NCBI GenBank assembly: GCA_944388825.1
Contig: CALXKG010000206.1
Coordinates: 1-5,680, forward strand
DNA from: an uncultured Clostridia bacterium
Lineage (GTDB): Bacteria; Bacillota; Clostridia; Oscillospirales; Ruminococcaceae
Length of the DNA: 5,680 nucleotides
Direction: 5' to 3'
The notes beneath the pieces are model-generated. The model saw only the letters and a program-made list of their open reading frames with translations, searched no databases and had not been told where the DNA came from. Positions 1-5,115 of this stretch are shown here, piece after piece. The translations under genes were made by a program, and so were the position numbers. Within the stretch, counting starts at the first letter, position 1; each line of letters begins with the position of its first letter.

Positions 1-40
1 CAAGCGAAAGCTGTTTTTCCTTTAAGAAATTTCGGTTATA

Positions 41-122
41 GGGCTAGACAGCTTTGCTGTCCAGCCCCACTCCTTCAGTCATCTTCGATGACAGCTCCCT
101 CGGAGAGGGAGCCTTTGGGGTG
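41..122. repeat. Cluster of three hairpins, probable dispersed intergenic repeat
   Basis: Three adjacent inverted repeats fill most of this gene-free stretch. The first (41-67) pairs 41-45 with 63-67 and 47-52 with 56-61 around a TTT loop, with one A/C mismatch. The next two lie inside a shared outer stem (68-73 with 117-122, one G-T pair): GTCATC-TTC-GATGAC at 78-92 and GCTCCCTC-GGA-GAGGGAGC at 94-112. The second unit therefore folds as a three-way junction. From memory, very similar GCTCCCTC/GAGGGAGC plus TGTC..GAAG..GAC modules occur many times between genes in gut Oscillospiraceae genomes, so I read this as a copy of a dispersed palindromic repeat. No hairpin here is followed by a T-run on either strand, so terminator function is unlikely. 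Bases 1-40 and 123-180 show no gene. Confidence 0.7.
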
Positions 123-180
123 CGTGCTTACACGTTAAGTTGTTATACCAAAAAATTAGCATTTCACGCCGTGAGTCCCC

Positions 181-214
181 CATAAACAAACAGGCAGGCC
201 AGACCGGCCTGCCT
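181..214 (-). terminator. Intrinsic terminator of the HU gene
   Basis: A perfect 9-bp stem (192-200 paired with 206-214, AGGCAGGCC/GGCCTGCCT) with a 5-base loop lies 17 bases beyond the HU stop codon. Read on the minus strand it is followed by GTTTGTTTATG (191-181), an interrupted T-tract. This is a classic rho-independent terminator and marks the end of the transcription unit that carries HU. Confidence 0.85.
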
Positions 215-231
215 TCGCAATCCCAGGGGGA

Positions 232-507
232 TTATTTCGCGATCGCGTCCTTGAGCGCCTTGCCCGCCTTGAAAGCGGGGACCTTGGTCGCGGGGATCGA
301 GATGGTCTCGCCCGTCGCGGGGTTTTTGCCCTCTCTGGCGGCGCGGTCGCGGACTTCGAAGGTGCCGAAGCCGACCAGCTGGACCTTATCGCCCATCGAC
401 ATCGCGTCGGTGATGCTCTCGATGACGGCGGAGACGGCCTTTTCGGCGTCCTTCTTGGTCAGGCCGGTTTTATTTGCAACTTCATTGATCAGTTCGGTTT
501 TCGTCAT
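232..507 (-). CDS. hup: HU family DNA-binding protein (nucleoid protein)
   Basis: This 91-residue protein is a full-length HU. HU is a small basic dimer that bends DNA without sequence specificity, compacts the nucleoid and assists replication, repair and recombination. Visible signs are the N-terminal two-helix dimerisation segment (about residues 3-40, starting MTKTELINEVA), the GFGTFEVRDR strand at 46-55, and the family signature up to KNPATG at 61-66. This includes the conserved Pro63 at the tip of the beta arm that intercalates in the minor groove, followed by the second half of the arm and the C-terminal helix (VPAFKAGKALKDAI). The ATG at 505-507 is chosen because GGAGGA lies 7 bases upstream at 515-520; an upstream in-frame TTG (520-522) lies inside that ribosome binding site. 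It follows mazG after 119 bp and ends at a strong terminator. Codon use resembles its neighbours. Symbol hup (hbs in Bacillus) is by family; identification is very secure. Confidence 0.97.
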   Translation of the reverse strand: MTKTELINEVANKTGLTKKDAEKAVSAVIESITDAMSMGDKVQLVGFGTFEVRDRAAREGKNPATGETISIPATKVPAFKAGKALKDAIAK

Positions 508-514
508 TTTATGT

Positions 515-520
515 TCCTCC
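515..520 (-). promoter_or_regulatory. Ribosome binding site of HU, decides the start
   Basis: GGAGGA on the minus strand ends 7 bases before the ATG at 507-505. It rules out the longer reading from TTG at 522, which would add five residues and place the Shine-Dalgarno sequence inside the coding region. Confidence 0.85.
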
Positions 521-534
521 AAATTCTATTTCAA

Positions 535-591
535 TCCGGGGGTTTCCCCGTCGGATCACCTTGGGTTTCTCTGCCGGGCCTGTTTCCCGGC
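535..591 (-). other. Two stem-loops in the mazG-HU leader interval
   Basis: The 119-bp gap between mazG and HU holds two GC-rich inverted repeats. One pairs 573-578 with 586-591 (GCCGGG/CCCGGC, 7-base loop). The other pairs 535-538 with 552-555 and 539-542 with 546-549 around a TTT loop, with a two-base bulge. Neither is followed by a T-run in the minus direction, so they are not obvious terminators. The second ends 14 bases before the HU ribosome binding site, so it could shape the HU leader RNA or protect a processed 5' end; this is inference. No convincing promoter pair is visible here. Confidence 0.35.
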
Positions 592-626
592 GGAAGCAGC
601 GAACTGCCCTTCACTTTCCTGTCTGT

Positions 627-1403
627 TCACCCGTCCAGCGCCTCCTGCAGGGCCGGCGGGAGGGTCTCGGCGAGGGTCCTGGCGAGGGACCCGGGGTTTT
701 CGCGGGCGGTATCCTCCGCCCTGGCGAAGTCCTCCGTAAAGCCCTTGCAGGCGGCCAGGAGCGCCATTTCGGCGTCCAGCCCTTTCTCCCGCGCGGCGGC
801 GGTAACCGCCAGCAGCAGCGCCCCCAGCGCCTTTTCCCCGTCTTCCTTCCCTTCGGACGCGCGGAAGGCGTCAAGCGACGCCTCCAGCCTCCCGGCCAGC
901 AGGCGCGTCCCGTCCGCCCCCGCCTGGTCGGCGCGCTTTAAGAGCTTATCCGCCCGCATCAGCGCCGGGAAGGTCTCGGGCACCAGCCGCAGCGTCTCCG
1001 CCCTGCTTTCGACCCCTTTGACGGCGTTTTTGATCGACTCCCAGTTGCGGAGCACCTCCCCCGTCCCGGAGACGCTTACCGACCCAAAGACGTGGGGATG
1101 GCGGGTGACCATCTTGCGGACGATGCCGGTGAGGACGTCTTCCATCGAAAAGCGCCCCCGCTCCTCCTCGATCCGGGTGTGGAACGCGACCTGGAAGAGG
1201 ACGTCCCCCAGCTCCTCGCAGAGGAGGGCCGGGTCGTCCCGGTCGATCGCCTCGACCGCCTCGTAGGTCTCCTCGATAAAATCCCGGCGGATGCTCGTAT
1301 GGGTCTGCTCCCGGTCCCAGGGGCAGCCGTCCGGCGCCCGCAGGCAGGCGACCAGCCGCCGCAGGTCTTCAAAGGTATAGGCGCTTTTTTGCGGAAAATC
1401 CAT
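627..1403 (-). CDS. mazG: MazG family nucleoside triphosphate pyrophosphohydrolase
   Basis: This 258-residue protein belongs to the MazG family, all-alpha enzymes that hydrolyse (d)NTPs to NMP and pyrophosphate and so cleanse nucleotide pools. The first domain is complete: LRAPDGCPWDREQTH at about 21-35, the metal-binding EExxE (E44, E45, E48), the EELGD element (E64, D67) and KMVTRHPHVFG at 97-107. A linker with PALMRADKLLKRADQAG (146-162) matches the join to the second domain of E. coli-type MazG (about 263 residues). The second domain is recognisable but degenerate: the expected EELGD is KALGA at 191-195. Unlike Bacillus YabN, no N-terminal tetrapyrrole-methylase domain is fused. I chose ATG at 1401-1403, 5 bases after GGGGGTGA; a GTG at 1410-1412 (three more residues) overlaps this ribosome binding site. 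It lies between a spoVB-like gene and HU, a standard Firmicute arrangement. Confidence 0.94.
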   Translation of the reverse strand: MDFPQKSAYTFEDLRRLVACLRAPDGCPWDREQTHTSIRRDFIEETYEAVEAIDRDDPALLCEELGDVLFQVAFHTRIEEERGRFSMEDVLTGIVRKMVTRHPHVFGSVSVSGTGEVLRNWESIKNAVKGVESRAETLRLVPETFPALMRADKLLKRADQAGADGTRLLAGRLEASLDAFRASEGKEDGEKALGALLLAVTAAAREKGLDAEMALLAACKGFTEDFARAEDTARENPGSLARTLAETLPPALQEALDG

Positions 1404-1425
1404 CTTTCTCACCCCCGTCCCGCAG

Positions 1426-1458
1426 CCCCGCCCGGCAGGCGGTTCCCTGCCGCCGGGG
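1426..1458 (-). other. GC-rich stem-loop just upstream of mazG
   Basis: CGGCAGG at 1433-1439 pairs with CCTGCCG at 1446-1452 around a 6-base loop, and CCCC at 1426-1429 pairs with GGGG at 1455-1458. In the minus-strand transcript this stem ends about 10 bases before the mazG ribosome binding site. No T-run follows it, so it is not an intrinsic terminator. It may be a leader structure or a stabilised processed 5' end; function is unknown. Confidence 0.4.
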
Positions 1459-1464
1459 CATGCA

Positions 1465-1628
1465 TGAGCGTGTTTGAAATCCCTCTACCACTGTCTCATT
1501 CTACTGAAAAGAGGCGTCTACGGCGTCCGAAAGACTTGCAATACGGACGTATTCCTGCGTCTTTCGTCCTGGTATCCCCCTCTTTTCAGCGAATGACCCA
1601 GCAATATAGGGGTTTTCAAACGCGCTCA
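1465..1628. repeat. 164-bp long palindrome between spoVB-like gene and mazG (MITE-like)
   Basis: The two halves of this stretch are inverted copies almost in register around a centre near 1546. Paired blocks are 1465-1479 with 1614-1628 (15 bp, one G-T), 1481-1483 with 1610-1612, 1496-1501 with 1591-1596, 1504-1514 with 1579-1589 (11 bp perfect), 1528-1535 with 1559-1566 (8 bp perfect) and 1540-1544 with 1549-1553 around a GGAC loop. The element begins TGAGCG and ends CGCTCA. It starts 8 bases beyond the stop of the flippase gene and occupies most of the 233-bp gap. There is no T-run after it on the minus strand, so it is not a simple terminator. Size, terminal inverted repeats and lack of coding capacity fit a miniature inverted-repeat element, but I see no clear target-site duplication. 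A structured RNA is the alternative. Confidence 0.8.
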
Positions 1629-1636
1629 AGCCTATT

Positions 1637-3397
1637 TTACCCGATAAGTTTGTATTTTGCAAGCACTTTTGCAATTTTTTTGCCTTTGGGCAGCATTTCA
1701 ACGTCCTCCCGGCTGATCGCCCGCAGCAGCAGCAGCAGGGCGGCGTAAATGACCCCCGCGGCCGCGATCGAGAGAAGGGTCACCATATGGGAGGCGCCCT
1801 CCCCGCCCAGCAGCGTGTAGCAGCTCCAGGCCGAGAACCCGCAGGCAAACCCGCAGACCAGCTGCCGCCCGGTCAGCCGGAAAAAGCTGATCTTCAGGCC
1901 GGTCACCTGCCGCAGCCCCCGCAGGGACAGAAACAGGATGATCGCGTAGCAGCTCCCGGTCCCGAGGGCCGCGCCGTTTACGTTGATGTAGGGGATGCTG
2001 ATGGTGACGAGGTTGACCACAAACTTGACGATCATCCCCACCAGCATATATTTCGGCGGCTTGCCGGCGTGGCCCAGCCCCTGCAGCACCGCAAAGAGCG
2101 GCACCGTCAGCCCCAGAAAGACCAGCGAGATCCCCTGCCAGGAGAGCACCCCCGACGCGACCGCCACCTCGGCGTCCTTCGCGGGGTAGAGCAGGGACAA
2201 AATCGGCTCCGCCATAAAGAAGATGCCGAAGCTGGCCGGGATCGCGATCAGGCTGGTCATCCGGATGACCGATTCGATGTTGACCCGGGTCCCCTCCCGG
2301 TCGCCGGCGCTCCAGCAGGCGGTGACGTTGGGCAGCGCCGACTTGCCGAAGATGTTGCAGAAGGAGGGCACCAGGTTGAAGATCGAAAGGGCGTACCCCG
2401 AGTAGGAGCCGTAGATAAAGTCGGCGGCGGTCCCGGCGGCGATCATCGCCGGGGAGACGGCCCCCTTAAACAGCCGCTCCATCACATCCGGGAACCGGTC
2501 GAACGCGAACTCCAGGCAGTTGATGATGGTGACGGTGTCGACCGCCTGGGCGACGTTCATGACGATCGACCCGATCGAGATCGGCACCGCGATGGTCACA
2601 AGCCGCACCATCAGCACCCGCCCCCGCATCGGCCGGGGGGAATACCGGATATCCTCCGCCGTCAGCCCGTCCCCCAGCCGCCGGTATTTCAGCAGCAGGT
2701 AGCCGGTCCCGGCGGCGGTCGAGATGGTCACCCCGAGGATGGAGGCGGCGGAAGCGGCCTCCTGGATGACGACGCCGGCCTCCATCTCGCCGGCGACCGC
2801 CTGCCCGAAGACCGGCCCGCCGGCGGCGTACTGGGCCTGCCCCACCTGGACGGCGATCAAAGCGAGCGCCAGCCCGAAAACCAGCTTGACAACCACCTCG
2901 ACCACCTGGGAGACGGCGGTCGGGCGCATATTCCGCATCCCTTCGTAGTAGCCGCGGTAGGCGCTGGTCATGCAGCCGAAAAAGACGGCCGGCGCGATGG
3001 CGACGACGCTCAGAAACGCCCCCTCGTTGCTGGCGAGATCGACGTACACCCGGCTGAACAGCAGGATCAGCAGGGTGCCCGCGATCCCGAGGATCAGAAA
3101 CAGCCGGACCGACAGCTCATGCAGCCGGCGGATATCCCTTGCCCGCCCCCGCACCGACTGCTCGGCGACCATCTTGGCGATGGCGGCCGGCAGCCCGGCG
3201 GTCGAGAAGGAATAGATCATCGTAAAAATGGAATAGGAGGTGGAGAAGTACCCCATCCCGTTCCCGTCCAGGATATTGCCCAGCGGGATCTTGAACAGCG
3301 CGCCGATCAGCTTGACGATGATCATCGACGCGCCCAGCACCCCTGCCCCCCGCAGGAGGTTCTGTCCCTGGGAGACCTTGCTCCGGGTGTCTTGCAA
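1637..3397 (-). CDS. spoVB: SpoVB-like polysaccharide/lipid-linked precursor flippase (MOP superfamily)
   Basis: This 586-residue integral membrane protein belongs to the MATE-like MOP exporter group that includes SpoVB, MurJ and Wzx. These move undecaprenyl-linked sugar precursors across the cytoplasmic membrane; SpoVB acts in spore cortex synthesis. About 14 hydrophobic segments can be traced from about residue 18 to 558. Family marks are the N-terminal GAGVLGASMIIVKLIGALFK-type helix leading into FKIPLGNILDGNGMGYF (35-51), YRGYYEGMRNMRPTAVSQ at 147-164, and the C-terminal REDVEMLPKGKKIAKVL (563-579) typical of SpoVB-like proteins. It is somewhat longer than the usual 510-550 residues; extra sequence appears around 185-212 and 295-330. 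The start is a TTG at 3395-3397, 9 bases after GGGGAG, because an in-frame TGA lies at 3404-3406 and the next plausible start (GTG, residue 20) would cut into the first helix. The position before mazG and HU supports spoVB, but MurJ-like activity in vegetative cells cannot be excluded. Confidence 0.87.
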   Translation of the reverse strand: MQDTRSKVSQGQNLLRGAGVLGASMIIVKLIGALFKIPLGNILDGNGMGYFSTSYSIFTMIYSFSTAGLPAAIAKMVAEQSVRGRARDIRRLHELSVRLFLILGIAGTLLILLFSRVYVDLASNEGAFLSVVAIAPAVFFGCMTSAYRGYYEGMRNMRPTAVSQVVEVVVKLVFGLALALIAVQVGQAQYAAGGPVFGQAVAGEMEAGVVIQEAASAASILGVTISTAAGTGYLLLKYRRLGDGLTAEDIRYSPRPMRGRVLMVRLVTIAVPISIGSIVMNVAQAVDTVTIINCLEFAFDRFPDVMERLFKGAVSPAMIAAGTAADFIYGSYSGYALSIFNLVPSFCNIFGKSALPNVTACWSAGDREGTRVNIESVIRMTSLIAIPASFGIFFMAEPILSLLYPAKDAEVAVASGVLSWQGISLVFLGLTVPLFAVLQGLGHAGKPPKYMLVGMIVKFVVNLVTISIPYINVNGAALGTGSCYAIILFLSLRGLRQVTGLKISFFRLTGRQLVCGFACGFSAWSCYTLLGGEGASHMVTLLSIAAAGVIYAALLLLLRAISREDVEMLPKGKKIAKVLAKYKLIG

Positions 3398-3437
3398 AAG
3401 CCTTCACTCCCCATATCTGCGGATTCGTTTTGTCCGC

Positions 3438-3476
3438 AAAACTGCCCTTCCCGTACTTCCGCACAGGAAGAGCAGT
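3438..3476 (-). terminator. Probable intrinsic terminator or attenuator after the zinc-ribbon gene
   Basis: ACTGC-CTTCC at 3441-3451 pairs with GGAAG-GCAGT at 3466-3476 (11 positions, one mismatch, 14-base loop). In the minus direction the stem runs into TTTT (3441-3438). An overlapping alternative stem pairs GTTTTG at 3427-3432 with CAAAAC at 3437-3442, and another hairpin (CCGGT-cgat-ACCGG, 3482-3495) lies just after the zinc-ribbon stop codon. The short T-run makes termination only partly convincing; it could let some transcripts continue into the flippase gene. Confidence 0.5.
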
Positions 3477-3499
3477 CTGCGCCGGTCGATACCGGACGG

Positions 3500-4042
3500 T
3501 TATTCGTCCTTTTTGTCCTCTTCGTTTTCCGCTTCCGGGGCGGCTTCCGTCTCCGGGGCTTCCGCGGCTTCTTCCGAAGCCGAATCAGACGCCGCATCCG
3601 GAGCCGAATCAGGAGCCTCTTCCACGGCTTCCTCCGCAGCCGAATCCGCAGCTTCCTCCGCCTCGTCCGCTTCCGGCTCGGGGGAAGTAAACTTCACGCC
3701 GCAATTCGCGCAGAACTTCGCGTCGCGGGAAGACTTCGCGCCGCATTCGGGGCAGATCCGCTCGTTTTTCTGCTCGCTGAGCTTTTCCTCGACAGCCTTC
3801 AGGGCCGCCCGCACTTCGGTGATCTCGTCGGCCAGCGACGCCAGAAGGTCCCCGTTGTCCACCTCTTCGACCATCTTCCCGTAGGTGGCGACCCCCAGCT
3901 GCTCGTAGAGGTGCGAAAGCTCGTTCTGCAGCTGGATGCTCTGGTATTTCAGCTTGGAGACCTCGACGACCTTATCGGTCTTTTTGCCGGCCTTGTCGAC
4001 GACGTTTTTCGCGGACACCAGCAGTTCTTCCAGAAATCCCAT
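3500..4042 (-). CDS. Zinc-ribbon protein with coiled-coil start and acidic low-complexity tail
   Basis: I recognise the architecture but not a defined function for this 180-residue protein. Residues 1-93 look helical and probably coiled-coil (MGFLEELLVSAKNVVDKAGKK, then LKYQSIQLQNELSHLYEQLG and ITEVRAALKAVEEKLSEQK). Residues 97-114 form a zinc ribbon, CPEC-x10-CANC, with C97, C100, C111 and C114 as the expected zinc ligands. Residues 121-180 are almost wholly Ala, Glu, Asp, Ser and Pro, strongly acidic and probably disordered. No signal peptide or membrane segment is visible. Small proteins with an N-terminal helix resembling GKKxxxVxxxSKLK and a C-terminal ribbon are common in Clostridia and mostly annotated as hypothetical. 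The ATG at 4040-4042 follows AAGGAAGA with 5 bases between. It has its own promoter-like sequence upstream and a terminator-like hairpin downstream, so it may be a single-gene unit. Confidence 0.87.
   Translation of the reverse strand: MGFLEELLVSAKNVVDKAGKKTDKVVEVSKLKYQSIQLQNELSHLYEQLGVATYGKMVEEVDNGDLLASLADEITEVRAALKAVEEKLSEQKNERICPECGAKSSRDAKFCANCGVKFTSPEPEADEAEEAADSAAEEAVEEAPDSAPDAASDSASEEAAEAPETEAAPEAENEEDKKDE
3576..3648 (-). repeat. Short degenerate repeats encoding the acidic tail
   Basis: The motif GCCGAATC recurs within similar flanks at 3576-3588, 3600-3612 and 3636-3648 (24 and 36 bases apart, both multiples of three). On the minus strand it encodes DSA followed by acidic or alanine residues, at about residues 132-155 of the zinc-ribbon protein. 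In-frame spacing means copy number could change without breaking the reading frame, which suggests that tail length may vary between strains. Confidence 0.55.
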
Positions 4043-4097
4043 ACAAATCTTCCTTTCCGGTATTTCATTTCCCTTCTGCGGGAAATACCATAGTCAT

Positions 4098-4126
4098 ATT
4101 ATATCCCCTGCCGCCCGGCGGCGCAA
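4098..4126 (-). promoter_or_regulatory. Probable sigma-A-type promoter of the zinc-ribbon gene
   Basis: On the minus strand a perfect TATAAT lies at 4103-4098, with TTGCGC (three of six matches to TTGACA) 17 bases upstream at 4126-4121. An A/T-rich stretch with long A/T-runs at 4136-4152 lies just upstream, in the place of an UP element. The -10 box is about 55 bases before the ATG at 4042. The spacer and its edges contain a perfect 13-bp GC palindrome (4110-4122). The -35 match is weak, so the call rests on the -10 box, spacing and position between genes. Confidence 0.55.
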
Positions 4127-4170
4127 GGGAAAACCAAAAAATTTAAGAAATTGCTTACACAATGGGGCGG

Positions 4171-5115
4171 TCAGAAGACCTCCAGGAACTCCCGCATCAG
4201 CGAGTCCCGCGGGATCCTGACCCGCGGCAGCGGCGCGAAGTGGGAGAGCCTTTCCAGCAGGTCTTCCGCCTGCACCCCGTACTTCGGGTCGTGCAGGCAG
4301 GGGGTCAGCAGCTTCTCCGCGGCCGGCTTATAGAGCGACGGCTCGTAGAGGTGGAGGGAGTCGATCCACTTGTCGGCGCAGACCCGGTAGGGGCGGATAT
4401 ACTTTTCTTCCCCGTCGACGACGTTTTTCCACATCGCCATGGTGCTGAGCGGGTCGCTGCCCCTGAAGTGCTCGTCGCGGATGATCCGGCGGATAAACCG
4501 CAGCTCCCGGGTGGAGAGCACCCGCCGCACCCCCTCGTAAAACTCCGCCCGGATCGAGATGTACAGCTTCTTCGCGTCCCGGAAGAAGGGCCGCCCGGCG
4601 ATCAGCGGGTTTAGGGCGTGCAGCCCCTCGATGATGATCGCGGTGTGGTCGTCGTAGTCGTAGTGGAAGGTCTTTTCGCTCCGCCTGCCGGTCTTGAAGT
4701 CGTAGATCGGGAAGTCGGCGCTCCCCTTCACCAAAAGCTCCGAGAGGCAGCGCTCCAGCGTCTCGGTGTCGACCAGCGCCGGGGTCTCGTAGTCCCGCGT
4801 CCCGTCCGGCAGGAGCGGCGCCCGGTCGCGGTCGAAGAAAAAGTCGTCCAGCGACAGCGCGAAGGTCGCGATCCCCCGCTTTTCCAGCTCGGCGTCCAGG
4901 TTGTGGGAGGTGGTCGTCTTGCCGGAGCTGGTCGGCCCCGAGAGCAGGATGATGCGGGAATGGGGGAAGCCCGCCGCAAATTCCTCCGCCACCTCGGAGA
5001 TCTGGGAGCGGTAGCGGTCCTCGGAAAAGTCGATCAGCTTCTGCGGGTCCTGCCGGGCCAGGCTGTTGACCGCGTAGGCGTCGATATGGGGTTTATAGAT
5101 CCTGCTCGGTTTCAT
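4171..5115 (-). CDS. Uridine kinase/phosphoribulokinase-family nucleoside kinase
   Basis: This 314-residue cytoplasmic P-loop kinase belongs to the uridine kinase/phosphoribulokinase family, which phosphorylates nucleosides such as uridine or cytidine using NTP. The Walker A loop is GPTSSGKTT (60-68). Next come LSLDDFF (88-94), DYETPALVD (108-116), PIYDFKTGRR (136-145), a Walker B-like strand IIIEGLHALNP (160-170), and the lid-type segment RFIRRIIRDEHFRGSDP (206-222). The C-terminal SLMREFL resembles the end of the long clostridial nucleoside kinases (about 550 residues) that carry TGS and tRNA-synthetase-like domains first; those domains are absent here, leaving a short N-terminal helical lead (1-50). 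The ATG at 5113-5115 follows AAAGGAG with 5 bases between and overlaps the hemZ end by 23 bp, suggesting translational coupling. Substrate cannot be told from sequence. The 128-bp gap downstream shows no clear terminator before the next promoter. Confidence 0.88.
   Translation of the reverse strand: MKPSRIYKPHIDAYAVNSLARQDPQKLIDFSEDRYRSQISEVAEEFAAGFPHSRIILLSGPTSSGKTTTSHNLDAELEKRGIATFALSLDDFFFDRDRAPLLPDGTRDYETPALVDTETLERCLSELLVKGSADFPIYDFKTGRRSEKTFHYDYDDHTAIIIEGLHALNPLIAGRPFFRDAKKLYISIRAEFYEGVRRVLSTRELRFIRRIIRDEHFRGSDPLSTMAMWKNVVDGEEKYIRPYRVCADKWIDSLHLYEPSLYKPAAEKLLTPCLHDPKYGVQAEDLLERLSHFAPLPRVRIPRDSLMREFLEVF

Noticed and set aside
1..20. Possible plus-strand terminator at the left edge (AGC-GAAA-GCT then GTTTTT)
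   Set aside because: Only three base pairs are visible before the window edge and the next positions do not pair, so it cannot be supported.
41..122. Hairpin cluster as a CRISPR array or tRNA gene
   Set aside because: The hairpins differ from each other with no equal repeats and spacers, and the fold lacks a tRNA acceptor, T-loop and anticodon pattern.
501..533. Promoter-like pair TTGAAA-17-TAAAAT on the minus strand at the HU start
   Set aside because: The -10 match overlaps the HU start codon and the ribosome binding site lies in the spacer, so transcription would begin after the start codon. Probably chance.
140..1266. Overlapping plus-strand open frames opposite HU and mazG
   Set aside because: Low-complexity Ser/Arg/Pro translations antisense to two secure genes and crossing their terminator and gaps; they are shadows.
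1465..1628. Palindrome as a plain terminator of the flippase gene
   Set aside because: No T-run follows the stem on the minus strand and the structure is far larger than an intrinsic terminator.
1501..1701. 66-codon minus-strand open frame across the palindrome and flippase end
   Set aside because: It overlaps the flippase 3' end in another frame, starts within it without a clear ribosome binding site, and its sequence follows from the palindrome; no support as a gene.
1787..4093. Very long open frame on the plus strand (768 codons)
   Set aside because: It lies antisense to the flippase and zinc-ribbon genes, is full of Pro, Gly, Arg, Asp and His as expected from the complement of GC-rich codons, matches no family and has no suitable ribosome binding site.
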